A program made the position numbers and the translations under genes. From Krasilnikovozyma curviuscula (Eukaryota; Basidiomycota; Tremellomycetes; Cystofilobasidiales; Mrakiaceae), in NCBI GenBank assembly GCA_014825775.1, contig MVAQ01000262.1, positions 1-27,275 of the forward strand: a DNA stretch of 27,275 nucleotides, given 5' to 3'. Position 1 is the stretch's first letter. Each line of letters starts with the position of its first letter. Positions 8,189 through 18,184 of this stretch are shown here, in pieces. The notes beneath the pieces are model-generated. The model was not told where the DNA came from. It was given only the letters and a program-made list of their open reading frames with translations, and did no database searches.

Positions 8189-10430
8189 CTACCGCTTTTT
8201 GCGCGATTTGGACTTTACTGCTGGTTCTGAAGCAGAATGTCCAGTATCGCGGATATGCGAGAATAGCTTTGTTCGTGAGGAGAAACTCTCGTCGCACACG
8301 TTACATTTCTGTCCAATCTCAAGCCTCAGCGATGTTCGCACAGAAAATCGGAAAGTATGAAGGTTACCACGTACCAAATCAAAGCCAGCTTGAGTGAGGT
8401 TTGTTGAATTGGACGAAGATGCTGCATCGGAAGCCTTAGTCTTGGCTGGTGTCGCTGTGAGATTGAGGGAAAAGATAAGGTTTCCAAACCACACCTAGTC
8501 GAATAAATTCCTTACCTTTCTTCTTCCCCTTGCGACCTTTCCTTTTAGAATTATCTTCCCAAACATCCTCATCGTCATTCACAGCAGGAATGGCGCAGGA
8601 TGTTTCAGCTACGTCTTCTACATCCCGCTGCATATTGAAAATAGCTGCTTTTTTTATCTTCTTCTTTGCCTTTGGATTTTGAGGAAGAACTGCCTGAAGA
8701 ATATCTTTTTCGCTTCCGTCAGTCTCTGTATCTTCTTCCAGTGAGATGTCTGAGTAGAGAGTTAGGGAGTCTTCGACTTGATCCGTCAACGTCACAGAAT
8801 CGTCATATTCGGCAGCTGCCTGCAAGAGCTCTTCTTCTTCCTCTTGAAGTTCTCTACGAAGTCTAAATGTGGTGAATTTTGCGTTAGCATTCCACAATAA
8901 CAAACGGCAGCTGAGATCGGCGCACACACCGTGCAATGTTCTTGATGTGACCTTTGCTTCGCTCATGATCTTCCCATCTGCCTTCTCTCCAGCCAGTTTT
9001 ACGACACGCCACACACTGAGATTAGAAATGAAGTCAGTCATAGTCTGAAATACGAACGCAACACTAATTACCTCCCAACTTTGGTCATCGTCTTCGTCTT
9101 CCTCCCCGTCAGACTGGGCGTCTCGTTTCGGTGAAGGCATAGCTTGCCAATCTTGTTCAACAAACTCTGCTACATCCATTTTAGCATTGCTACTGGAGAT
9201 TGTAGTTGATTTATTGTTGCTGACTTTCTTCAAGGGTGGTGGATGCAACGGCGCCAATTTGACCCGCGGATCTCTCTTCTTCAGGAAGCTAGCAAGCTCC
9301 CGAATGGTATCTTGATATTCACGCCTAGCGTCTGATTGTACTTTCTTGTTCTCCTTTTCGATCATTCTGGAGAAGAAATTCGTAAGGATCTGCCAAGGGA
9401 AATTGGCAAGTGAACAAACATGGCTTTACTTACCTTCTCACTCGTCGATCAGGCGCCTTTTCAGGGTCAAAAGGAATTACCCATTCAAATGACTTTTCTG
9501 TCACAAAGGAGGACCAAGCAGTGTAGAAGTGTCGAGCCTGTTCGTCCGATCTGCTTTCCGTGGCCCACGGAGTCTTGGAGGTGCCAAAACCGGGATACTC
9601 GGAAGGTACAGTAATACAGTGCATCGCTTCTTCTTGTGCTATAAGGTCAAAGAGAGTTCGATAGATGGTGAAAAAACCCTAAGACCCGACCAAAACAAAG
9701 GTGCCTGTCAGCCAATCATCCAATGCTGCAATGGATTACGAAGACTTTGTATGTACCTGATCTGAGTCAGTGAATCCTCCTTTCCTATAGATGTTGTTGC
9801 TGAAGAAGTGTAGCAACTGTTGAATTCCCAAGCCGGGTCCGGACGTGGCTTGAGGCTTGACTTTGCCGGATAGGACGTCGTCGAATGATTGAGCAGAGTA
9901 CTGATCTTTGTGGCTAATGTCGAATCGATGTTTATCGTAGAAGGTACGCTCATGGGGATCCGAAAGAACCTGTTAAAAGAGTAGAAGAAAGTGAAAATTT
10001 GAACTTAGTGGGGTTAGTTTCACTGCGAGCAGCTTCGCAACTAGTGAACTTTCCTCATAAGCTTCTTGTAACCTAGCAAAGTAAGCTGTCGCCTCCTCTA
10101 TTCGATCTGGGTTTTTATCTGGATGATGTTTGAGTGCCAACTTCCTGCGAGAAAGTATCAGATTCAAAATAGCGCGACTGACCCGGTCGTATGGAACCTT
10201 GACTTACCTGAATGCTCTCTTCATAATACGACAAAAATGAAAGCAACAGTCAGTGCTTTGGTTTTTCATATGAGGTTCTTGAATTGGCTACTGATAGGCT
10301 CACTCACCCTTATGTCGTCCTCTGACGCCGCCAGAGCATCGTCAATTCCCAGCAGGACATAGTAGTCGTTGTCATCGATGGTGTTGGTGCTGTTCTGCTG
10401 TTGACTGTCGCTGGACTGAGTTTGTCCCAT
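8189..10430 (-). CDS. JJJ1: Jjj1/DNAJC21-type J-domain cochaperone
   Basis: J-protein that, in yeast, stimulates Hsp70 on pre-60S ribosomes to release the export factor Arx1 in the cytosol. Ten exons (minus) give 549 residues: 10430-10308, 10218-10208, 10144-10024, 9969-9757, 9678-9434, 9366-9072, 9015-8930, 8862-8516, 8454-8375, 8317-8189. The N-terminal J domain has DNDYYVLLGI, then ALKHHPDKN with the HPD triad. The middle has the family segment WVIPFDPEKAPDRRVRR and a charged helix ending FLKKRDPRV. Then come a C2H2 finger starting CVACRKTGW (exon 7), an acidic/lysine-rich stretch, and a C-terminal finger CNVCDESF ending HIRDTGH. This order is that of Jjj1. The end of exon 3 is the least certain splice. 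The exon 9-10 intron is chosen to join the linker to the second finger. SPG1 is divergently transcribed 411 bases away. Confidence 0.9.
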
Positions 10431-10841
10431 TCAAAGCAGATGTGAGCAACAGAAAATATAATTCAAAATAGAAAAATAAAGAAGCAGGTGTCTTGACTTC
10501 TGGTTGAGCGTTGCGTGAGGAAAAATGGCAGAGCTTGGTCCCAAGCAACCCTCTGGCCTCCTTGACAAACTTCTTTGTTTACCCTCTTGCCTTGCATTGC
10601 TTTGTGTCGGATTTCAGGAGCTGAATAGATCTGTCCCATCGAGAGCCTCAATTCCCAGGGCGGGATCTCACTCTTCTCGCTGCCCAACGACTTCCTTGCC
10701 CCTCACCCCCTGTCTTTCAACAAAGGCCAAAAGCACCTCGTTCTGACGACCCCTTGGAACTGGACTTGCCATCTGAGACTCCTTCTATAATTGGGTCACA
10801 GTATTGGGCTCTTGGCAGGGAACGGCTGCCCAAACACACTT
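10431..10841. promoter_or_regulatory. Shared JJJ1/SPG1 intergenic region
   Basis: 411 bases between two divergent starts, so both promoters should lie here. The part next to SPG1 is CT-rich (about 10660-10740), a common feature of fungal promoters. The open frame 10525-10746 has no recognisable family and could be a leader or chance frame. Confidence 0.5.
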
Positions 10842-12036
10842 ATGTCAGAAGCGTCAGGGAGTGGTGGTGCGCGAGGAAAGGAAGACGAGAGGAACAGGTA
10901 TGCGTTTCATATCAGCTTGGGCTCTATACCGACAACTACGGCTTGAGTTTCAGCTTACTGGGCTCGACCTGAGGGCCATTGCCCCGAATATAGAAGAGAA
11001 GAAGATACTGACTATAGTTGTCGCTGTGCGTTCAGTGTGGTTCTAAAAGTAGGAATGGTGGGAGATTCACAGATTGGGAAGACGAGTCTGATGGTGAAAT
11101 ATGTCGAAGGAAGTTTTGAGTGAGTAATCTTCGACGTGTGCTCAGCAGTCGACAACTAGACATCGTTTCTGACAAGTGTACGCCTTTCCCTCTTCATTTC
11201 CCTTGTTGTCCTCCCTTTCCATTTGTTTTCTAGCGAGGATTACATACAGACACTAGGCGTAAATTTCATGGAAAAGACGATCTCCATCAGAAATACTGAA
11301 ATCACGTTCTCTATATGGGACCTGGGAGGCCAACGAGAATTCGTCTCCATGCTGCCTTTGGTTTCGAACGACGTGAGTATCTGTTTCGTAACTGCTGAAA
11401 AGTTAACTGAAACAAGCACTTCTTGACTTCTTGTCAAAATCTCTTAATGATTTACATACAGGCGGTCAGCATCTTGTTCATGTTTGACTTGACGCGAAAG
11501 AGTACTCTGAATTCAGTGAAAGAGTGGTACCGACAGGCAAGGGGTTTCAATAGGACCGCAATACCGATATTGGTGAGCGCGAGTTTTTCCATTATTCTGC
11601 ACTATTCCCCTTCGTGACTCATTACGATATCGCTTTCAATAAACGAAGATCGGAACAAAGTTCGATACTTTCGTTACTTTTCCTCGAGATGAACAGGAAG
11701 AAATCACGAAACAGGTGAGCCAGACTTTCACCTTCGTATTTGATTAATTATTTAAGTCTACCTCTCCTGGCATATTAACGACAACTTGTTGGAAATTTTA
11801 GGCGAAGCGATTCTCAAAAGCAATGCACGCGCCTTTGATCTTTTGTTCGACCCTCCATTCCATCAACGTGCAGAAGATTTTCAAAATTGTTTTGGCTAAA
11901 TCCTTTGACCTCAAATGTGTTATCCCTGAGATCGATGGAGTTGGAGAACCGATCCTCTTGTAAAGTGTCTATTTGCTCACTTGATGATGTTACATGAGAC
12001 TGACACGGCTGTGTTCTCAGGTACAATGATGTGTGA
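10842..12036 (+). CDS. SPG1: Spg1/Tem1 septum-promoting small GTPase
   Basis: Ras-like GTPase that switches on the septation initiation/mitotic exit network at spindle pole bodies. Seven exons: 10842-10897, 11036-11119, 11234-11372, 11462-11572, 11649-11714, 11802-11959, 12021-12036; 209 residues. The P-loop is GDSQIGKTS, the switch I-side sequence is TLGVNFMEKTI, the DxxG motif is WDLGGQRE, and the G4 motif is the TKFD variant seen in this family. The segment STLNSVKEWYRQARGFN and the tail KIFKIVLAKSFDLKC are strong Spg1/Tem1 signatures. There is no CAAX prenylation site, as usual for the family. The first intron has two in-frame acceptors (11017 and 11035); the later one places NSVVLKVG before the P-loop and is preferred. 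Without the last intron the reading would stop at 11961-11963; with it the protein ends LLYNDV. Confidence 0.93.
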
Positions 12037-12257
12037 AATCTTTGTGATTACAATCGGTCTTCTAGTATCGTTTTATACCCCGCGGAAACAACATGTTGAG
12101 AGGAGTTGCTTCGACCGCGGCAATCATCGCGACGTTCCTTTGATAATGATACCCTCTTTCTGATGCCATAAACAATTAGCGGCATACAACATATATATTG
12201 ATAGAACAAGAATTGCTCCCATGGCTATAACTACAGTGCGTTCCTAGATTGACCGGC

Positions 12258-14917
12258 TTATACTTCCCAACCTCCTTTGGTCCCCCACCGCTCCTCCCCC
12301 CAACTTCTTAGATCTCTACCCAGTGACTCTCGACCTCCAAAATTGGCGCCTAAATCATCATTAACAGCCAACAAAGCTATGTCCTTGTTGCTATCGAGGT
12401 GTCTTCGGAGCTCAATTACTGAATTGCTACCCTTGAGGGAAGTGAAATGAGAAGGAGTTTTGCCCATCACGTAGCGATACCTAGCCAACAAGTTCTCGCA
12501 CCAGCTAAGAAGATCCATCGCGGTTTCACCCGTGGGGAAAATCGAGGCGAGGGAGAACGAAGCGTCCTCCCATCGAGAGGTCAGGGGAAGTATACTACGG
12601 TTGAGGTGGAGATTAGGCTGAGGAATTGTAGGGGAATAGTAGGTACCAGGAGAAGGCAACAGCATTGAAAGACCTGTTCCTGGTGACTTGGACAAGATAG
12701 CTGAGAGCAGGAGATCGCCGCATTGCCAATCGTGAAACGCCAACCGGCGGAATATCTCTTCAGAGCTGACTTCGGAGTTCTTATCGTCCCACCACGAACC
12801 AAGGCAGTTTGAAAGCGACAGCCTCCTCTGAGGAGACCCTTGTATAAAGGGCGTCTCTGGGAGTCCTGAGACGCTCGCTGTTGACCAAAATCGAAGAGAT
12901 GCAAAATATCAGAATGTGCAGCAGCAGCTCGAGGTCAGAAAAGATCCACGGACCAAAAACGTATTCAGTAGCTTGTGGTGTCTCAATACCCGCACTGAAG
13001 CGACATGTACAATGTAAATCGCCGGTCAGATCATCCCGACGCGAACATGAAGACCCTGTGCAGGGTTACTCACGACTCCATCATTGCTCGCAACTTCCCG
13101 TTGTCAAGGCCCAAGCTTCCTCCAACGACTCCAGACCACCCATCCACTCCTAAACGACTCAGTTCTTCCCGCTGCTTTGAGCCCCAGGATTCTGTCCCAG
13201 GCCTCGCAACCACAAACGACCAGAGCAAGGCTTCTCGCCATCTTCGACGCACGTAATGGCTGTAGAGAAAGGCCACCTCGATGTCAGGGACTGGTTCAGC
13301 CTCTTCCCGAAACTGTCGAGACGCTGAGAGTCTCATTGAAGGAAAGCACAACGAGAGTTCATGGATGAGGGGCCGATTTAGAGTCTTTGGAAGATGGGTA
13401 AGGTATTCCAGCCTGATCAAACCCAGCCGCAGAAGGGAAACGATTTTCGATAAGATCTCTCGTAATGCATTCGAAAAAGGACGACAATCTCACCTCGGAC
13501 CAGGATGTCTAGCTTGTATCAGGACAGCGGCTCGTTGCAGAGCTCCCCACTCACCAGAGTCGCCTTTCGTGAGTCCTGCTGGCGGCTCCTTCGGGTCCAC
13601 GCCCAGGTCATTTTGGAACCGCAGGACGGGACCAAAAAGAGAAGTAGCGAAATCGGACTGGACCATGGGGCGGAGGAGAAACTAGAGGGGAGAAAAGGGA
13701 GCGAAAGTTATTGCTGATTTATTTACACTATGTTGTAGAGGAGCCACATACGAAATCATCGTTCATGGAGACAAAGGTAGCAGACAGAAAAGGTATGAAT
13801 GGAATTTGTGATTCTATTGCAAAGCTAATGTTCAAAGAAAAAGCAAGAGGGATCAGAAACGAGCATTGTCTTGATCTCGCCTTTGAAGGACCACGACGTA
13901 CCTGTTGAAGTTGGGTAGGGCTTTAGCTCTCCATTCGTCATCTCCCAGAAAGATTTCGCTGTGAAATGCCCATGCCACTTCCTTCTCTGCCAATCTTTCC
14001 CGCTTGACCTGGGTAATGTGTTCCTGTCTGGACCTCTTAGCCATGTTGGCGCTGCTCTTGTTTTCATCGTCGTAGGTGACAACCAAATCAGGTTTGTCCG
14101 GGCGAAGAATTACAGACCAATTCAGCCAAGAGGGTACCTGACCTCTTCTGAGCCTAGCCAGGTCACGATCTGTGACACCAGGAATCTCTTCCCTCAACAG
14201 CGACGCCAACTCCGTGTCGATGGGGAAATCAGCGCTGACGACCCTGGTCCTACCCCAGCCGTCTCCAACGAGGTTCTGCTGTACAGACCTCATTGCGTAC
14301 TTCATTTCCCCAAGATTTGAGTAGTGTCTTGACGGTACCGACAGAGGACGCCCTCGAAAGCCAGGCGTCTTGCTGATGGTGTCGGCATACGACTCTTGCC
14401 AGAGCGGTGAAGATCCGTTGACCCACGTTATGACGGTGTCGATTGGAGTGTGAGGAGGACAATTTGTTGGAGCTTGGTGACGCAGAATATGAGAAAAGCA
14501 GGTGTTTGGATTCTCGAGACGGACAGGTGGGTTAGGCAGCGGATGCAAAGAAGGAATGGGACGCGGCGATGGGAGCCAGAAGTAAGGATGCAGAGGGTCT
14601 GATGGGAGAAGGAGCGTGAAGTTATTGATTCCAAGAACTTGTATTTCGTTGGCGGAATGGTTGGAGGATTCACTCGAGTACGAGTCGTAGGGCGTTGGTG
14701 CTGCGCTGTTGGAAGGTTGCTGATCAAGGAGGACCACAACGAAGAGGGAGATGGCGATCAGAACTGTTCCGACTGAGATGACGAGTTTCAGATGAGCCCA
14801 GCGTGATTTCGCAGGTGACGACGAAGGGTGAAAGGTGATTTCTTCCTCCTCGCGTGCAGTGTCGAAGACCTTGAGTGGAACGTAACCATGAGCCTCCTTG
14901 GAGTGCGCTGCACCCAT
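12258..14917 (-). CDS. XPT1: Xylosylphosphotransferase-like Stealth protein (Xpt1)
   Basis: Predicted Golgi type II membrane enzyme. Its Cryptococcus relative transfers xylose-1-phosphate from UDP-xylose to mannose on glycans. Six exons (minus): 14917-13902, 13824-13752, 13681-13494, 13412-13074, 12994-12954, 12877-12258; 758 residues. A single membrane segment (about residues 45-65, LKLVISVGTVLIAISLFVVV) follows a short cytoplasmic tail. Stealth motifs follow in order: DTVITWVNGSSPLW, then the Asn-Leu-Gly-Glu-Met-Lys-Tyr block, then VSMNDDFF split across exons 2 and 3, then FLLRPMVQSDF, HVPKT-like HLPKTLNRPLIHEL, and the C-terminal CLGSWW and FHDWQCGD blocks. The match to Xpt1 runs to the last exon, including a final GINDD-like AVNDDL. 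Exon 5 is only 41 bases, and its donor is the unusual GTCCGT, chosen because it alone keeps frame and the conserved GLPETP segment. SPG1 converges from the other side, 221 bases away. Confidence 0.88.
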
Positions 14918-15180
14918 AGGTAGGATTCAATATAGGTGCCTTGTCTACAGTGACACTTGTTGACTTCTGAATTTGCTGTCTTTCCTTCAGGGCTGGCTCA
15001 ACAGGGTCTGGCCACTGGAGCGCGTAGTCGAGTAGGTCCGTCCGCAGAAAGGAGCCTGCTGGGGCAGAGTATTATACCTGCAAATATGTTTGAGAGTGTG
15101 GTTGGGTGCAAAGGAGAGGAAGCAAGAAGGGAGCTGGCAGACGACCAGCCGGGGGAGGATCAACTGTGCGTGTGCTGCGT
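14918..15180. promoter_or_regulatory. XPT1 upstream region
   Basis: Noncoding stretch upstream of XPT1, expected to hold its promoter and 5' UTR. No TATA box or other site stands out by eye. Confidence 0.35.
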
Positions 15181-15426
15181 TTAAAAAAATAGGCTCGATG
15201 GGCTATTCTTGGCTTTGCCGGCTGCCTCCTGTGCAGCCACAGCTCGCTCACCTTTGCGACGGAGGGATGCGTTGACTTCGCACATCTCATCTGCCCTGCT
15301 ACCAGCTTCAGAATGAGATGGTGACGTTCGGGTAAACAAAACCACTTCCGACAGAAAATCAAGCTCGATCACCAGCTGCCCAGCGCGTTTTGGAGCGAGA
15401 GTAAACAACACGTGCCAGAGCATCAT
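15181..15426 (-). CDS. Weak ORF, uncharacterised
   Basis: An 81-codon frame beginning MMLWHVLFTLAPKRAGQLV and rich in charged residues in its second half, ending SSLFF. The first half, with ELDFLSEV, has a plausible amphipathic helix. No family was recognised. It has no paired exons I could trace, and its start lacks clear promoter context. It could be a chance frame or the end of a spliced gene whose upstream exons I could not find. Confidence 0.22.
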   Translation of the reverse strand: MMLWHVLFTLAPKRAGQLVIELDFLSEVVLFTRTSPSHSEAGSRADEMCEVNASLRRKGERAVAAQEAAGKAKNSPSSLFF

Positions 15427-15429
15427 CAA

Positions 15430-16576
15430 TCGCTGGCTTACGGACAGTCTCCCATAGCAATCTAGTATACTAATAGTAGTATTGAATCCGTGTTAATAGA
15501 GAAAATGGCTTATGGGAATGTATAAAGTAGCTTGGATGAGGCATCGAGTACTTCAAGAGCAAATATTTCCTTTACAATAGGAGCGTTGAATACCTCCTTG
15601 AGACAGTCTTTCGAGCCAGCCAAAAAAGAGACGAAGAACAGCAAACTGAGGTTATCTTTCCTGCTCTAACAAGTACCAGAAACTGATCATCAGACGTTGC
15701 CCCTTTACTTTGTTCCACCGACAATGTCCACGCTGCTTCTTGCACCTCATTGGGAAATCAAAGTTTCTGACTGCGGTAAGCCTACCCTTCAGCACATCGA
15801 CGATGATACACCGCATCCATCGACAGCTTTAATAGTGAAGTGAAGACGGGGTGGAGAGGAAACCGTCTGAGTAGGTCGTCAGTCATCACGGAAAGGACAA
15901 AGGGAAGCAAAGGTAAGAAGAGTATCAGTTCACTAATTTCTATCGAATAGGAGCTGTCGAATCTCCCAAAAGTTGGTAGAGGCAGTACCCACCTCCTAGA
16001 GCTAAGAATGCGACATCGCAATCGTCCGGTTGCCACGAGAGAGAGTGAAACGGAGTTAGCGGTTCCTTGAACGGGCATGTTCACTGCATTGGACGGCAGC
16101 ACACGTACCCGATACGTCAAGCGATCACATCGCCAATAGCCTACGCATCAGCTCCATTGATGAGCCGGCGAAATTGACTACCGCGAGATAGCGAGTGTGG
16201 GTTTGAGACGGCTTAGAAGGAGACGGATAATGATTGAGAGAAGCGAATGATCATTCAGAAAATAGATTACTACAGTTGGTGTTGGTGTAAGCTGACTGAT
16301 AGATCGGGCGAAGCTAGTGGGCGATGAGAACAAGGAGCTACGGAAAGCAGACCCACAATTCACTACATTTCCAATAGAAGTGAGTCAAGAGTAAAACGAA
16401 ACTCACGAACGGGCGATTCTTTTCCTTCCTTTTTCCAACAACAGCCCACTAAAGGAGTGCGAGTGCTTCACTACAGTGTAGAAACGCTGGCGATCTTCTT
16501 TCTCCTTCCAGCCCCTTGTTCTCGAGAAGAAACGAAGGTGAGATCACTTTCATTCTGCCGATGTTCAGAACAGCTC
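15430..16576. other. Long intergenic stretch, no supported gene
   Basis: About 1.1 kb with only short, composition-like open frames. Candidates inspected were a plus-strand start at 15724 (MSTLLLAPHWEIKVSDC followed at once by a GTAAGC donor) and a minus-strand frame 16072-15782 with a hydrophobic stretch (LILFLPLLPFVLSV). Neither could be extended into a spliced gene. A noncoding RNA or UTRs of neighbours are possible. Confidence 0.35.
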
Positions 16577-16888
16577 TCAGAACTCGTCTCTTTTCGTCCT
16601 CATCTTTGGTGGCTTCATGACCTGGACGTCCTTGGCCTGGACGTCTGTCTGTAGCGTCTCAAAGACCTGATCCTTGACCTTATCCCATGTTTCTTTTTTG
16701 ATACTGTAGATATAAGAGTTGCTGAGTTCTCCGACTGATCCAACATACGTCAAAGTTGAGAGGGAGGCTGAGCGTTTGGGCAGGCTATCAGGAGTGAGGG
16801 GTGACGCAGGGGGGAGCGAAAGGGTCAGGTAAGTGAAGGTGTCGAAGGAGAAGACTGGTGGGGTCGAGGTCGAAGCCATTTGGGACAT
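16577..16888 (-). CDS. Uncharacterised 103-residue protein
   Basis: Single-exon frame with an ATG at 16888 and a second at 16879. The N-terminal half is Ser/Thr/Pro-rich (TPPVFSFDTFTYLTLSLPP). The C-terminal half is charged and helix-like (SIKKETWDKVKDQVF) and ends KMRTKRDEF. No signal peptide or membrane segment is visible. The terminal KRDEF superficially resembles an ER-retrieval tail but there is no signal sequence, so that is unlikely. It is divergent from the SET gene with 160 bases between starts, which supports it being real. No family recognised. Confidence 0.5.
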   Translation of the reverse strand: MSQMASTSTPPVFSFDTFTYLTLSLPPASPLTPDSLPKRSASLSTLTYVGSVGELSNSYIYSIKKETWDKVKDQVFETLQTDVQAKDVQVMKPPKMRTKRDEF

Positions 16889-17048
16889 TATTTGCCTTGC
16901 TTGTTGAATTGACTGCTTGGTTGGGGTTGCACCTTTTCACGGGCGAAAGGCAAAGGAGTGGTTGCTTGCAGCTGACTTTCCGGCCAAGGATCCCGTGGCA
17001 GCAGAAACAAAATACAAGAAACCCCATCCAACTGCATTGCACTACTCA
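16889..17048. promoter_or_regulatory. Bidirectional promoter region
   Basis: 160 bases separate the start codons of the small minus-strand protein and the plus-strand SET protein, so both promoters must be compact and shared here. Confidence 0.45.
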
Positions 17049-18024
17049 ATGAGGTTCTTGGCAAAACAGCAGCTCGTCTCGACCCTTTCAAGACAACGTT
17101 CTCCCGCTCTACACCATTACCAGAAAATGTCGATTGCTACTACTACATCGCCGTCCCCACCTTCCTTTCCTGGAATTCTCCAAGTGACCAAAGCACCTGG
17201 AGCATTCGCATCTTCTCTCAAGTTCTTGCGGTCTTTCTCTGTGGGCGATACTATCTGCTCGATTGAAGGAGTTACAAGGTAGGATATGAATCCAGAGCAT
17301 AGATTTCTGCTGTTTACCGGTGTATGTCAACTCACCAGTGTCTTCTTCACAGATGCTCTAAAGCCTATTCAAGTGTTCAAGTAGGACCTGACCTCGAAAG
17401 GGACCATATTGAGCTCAATTCAGATCTGTTGTACTGTAATCACGTTCGTACCGACATTTAACATCTCGAATGCCGATGCTGCGAACAATTTGACTCTAAG
17501 CTCATTTTTCTTGTTCTCTTTGATCTGTTAAGAGCTGTGAACCGTCTGTAAAATTCGACGTTTCTTCACAAAAGCATAAGGATTGGAAGTTGACAGCACT
17601 CAAGCATGTTAAAGCTGGAGATGCTGTAACTTGTTAGTCCGCCCACTGGTTTTCCAACTCTTCTCACTATTTACCTCAATGTTCGGTTCTATCTGTTTCA
17701 AGTCTTCTATCCATCTACCGAGTTTATCATGGCCCAACCGTTCGACTGCAACTGCGCCTCCCAGGTCAGTTGATCTTATCACTGGCCCTCCACGACCGTT
17801 ATACCCTGCATTCTCTTCGATTTGAATGGCATCTGACAGCATATACTTGAACGCATGACCGGTTGACCTCATTGTGTCTCGTGTAGAACTGCCTCGGCGC
17901 CATCTCAGGGGCTAAGGACATGTCCGTAGGGGTCCTGAACGCATACTGGCTCGCACCGCACATCGTTGAGTTGAAGAAGGCCCAAATAGAGTCTTCAAAC
18001 AATGTGGAAACCAATTTTGTTTAG
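17049..18024 (+). CDS. Small SET-domain protein
   Basis: Putative lysine methyltransferase-fold protein. Five exons: 17049-17278, 17353-17443, 17533-17632, 17703-17764, 17887-18024; 206 residues. The SET hallmark NHSCEPS forms across the exon 2/3 junction. It is followed by the conserved helix/strand KHVKAGDAVTFFYPSTE and by post-SET-like cysteines in DCNCASQNCLGAISG. This short layout, without pre-SET or an N-terminal catalytic insert, matches a widespread but poorly studied fungal SET family. Substrate is unknown. The first 25 residues (MRFLAKQQLVSTLSRQRS...) contain basic but no acidic residues and resemble a mitochondrial presequence. A second ATG at 17127 would remove them. Confidence 0.82.
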
Positions 18025-18184
18025 CTAGTTTTTGATTTGACATTTAAATTTGCCTCTCGCAAGTTAGTGTTTGTTTCTCCGTCATACCTTTCAATGCACA
18101 GAAATTCGGAACGAGTGAGAGAAATTCGATTGAGATAAACTGTTTCTACCCTCTCCCAAATTACATACATACTTATACTTTTAA

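Noticed and set aside
10525..10746. Plus-strand ORF between JJJ1 and SPG1
   Set aside because: No family resemblance, low-complexity Ser/Pro/Leu content, and it occupies the shared promoter; SPG1 has a better ATG at 10842.
13961..14320. Plus-strand ORF of 119 codons
   Set aside because: It is the antisense of XPT1 exon 1, which carries clear Stealth motifs.
15782..16072. Minus-strand frame with a hydrophobic segment
   Set aside because: No recognisable family, no start context and no linked exons; too weak to call a gene.
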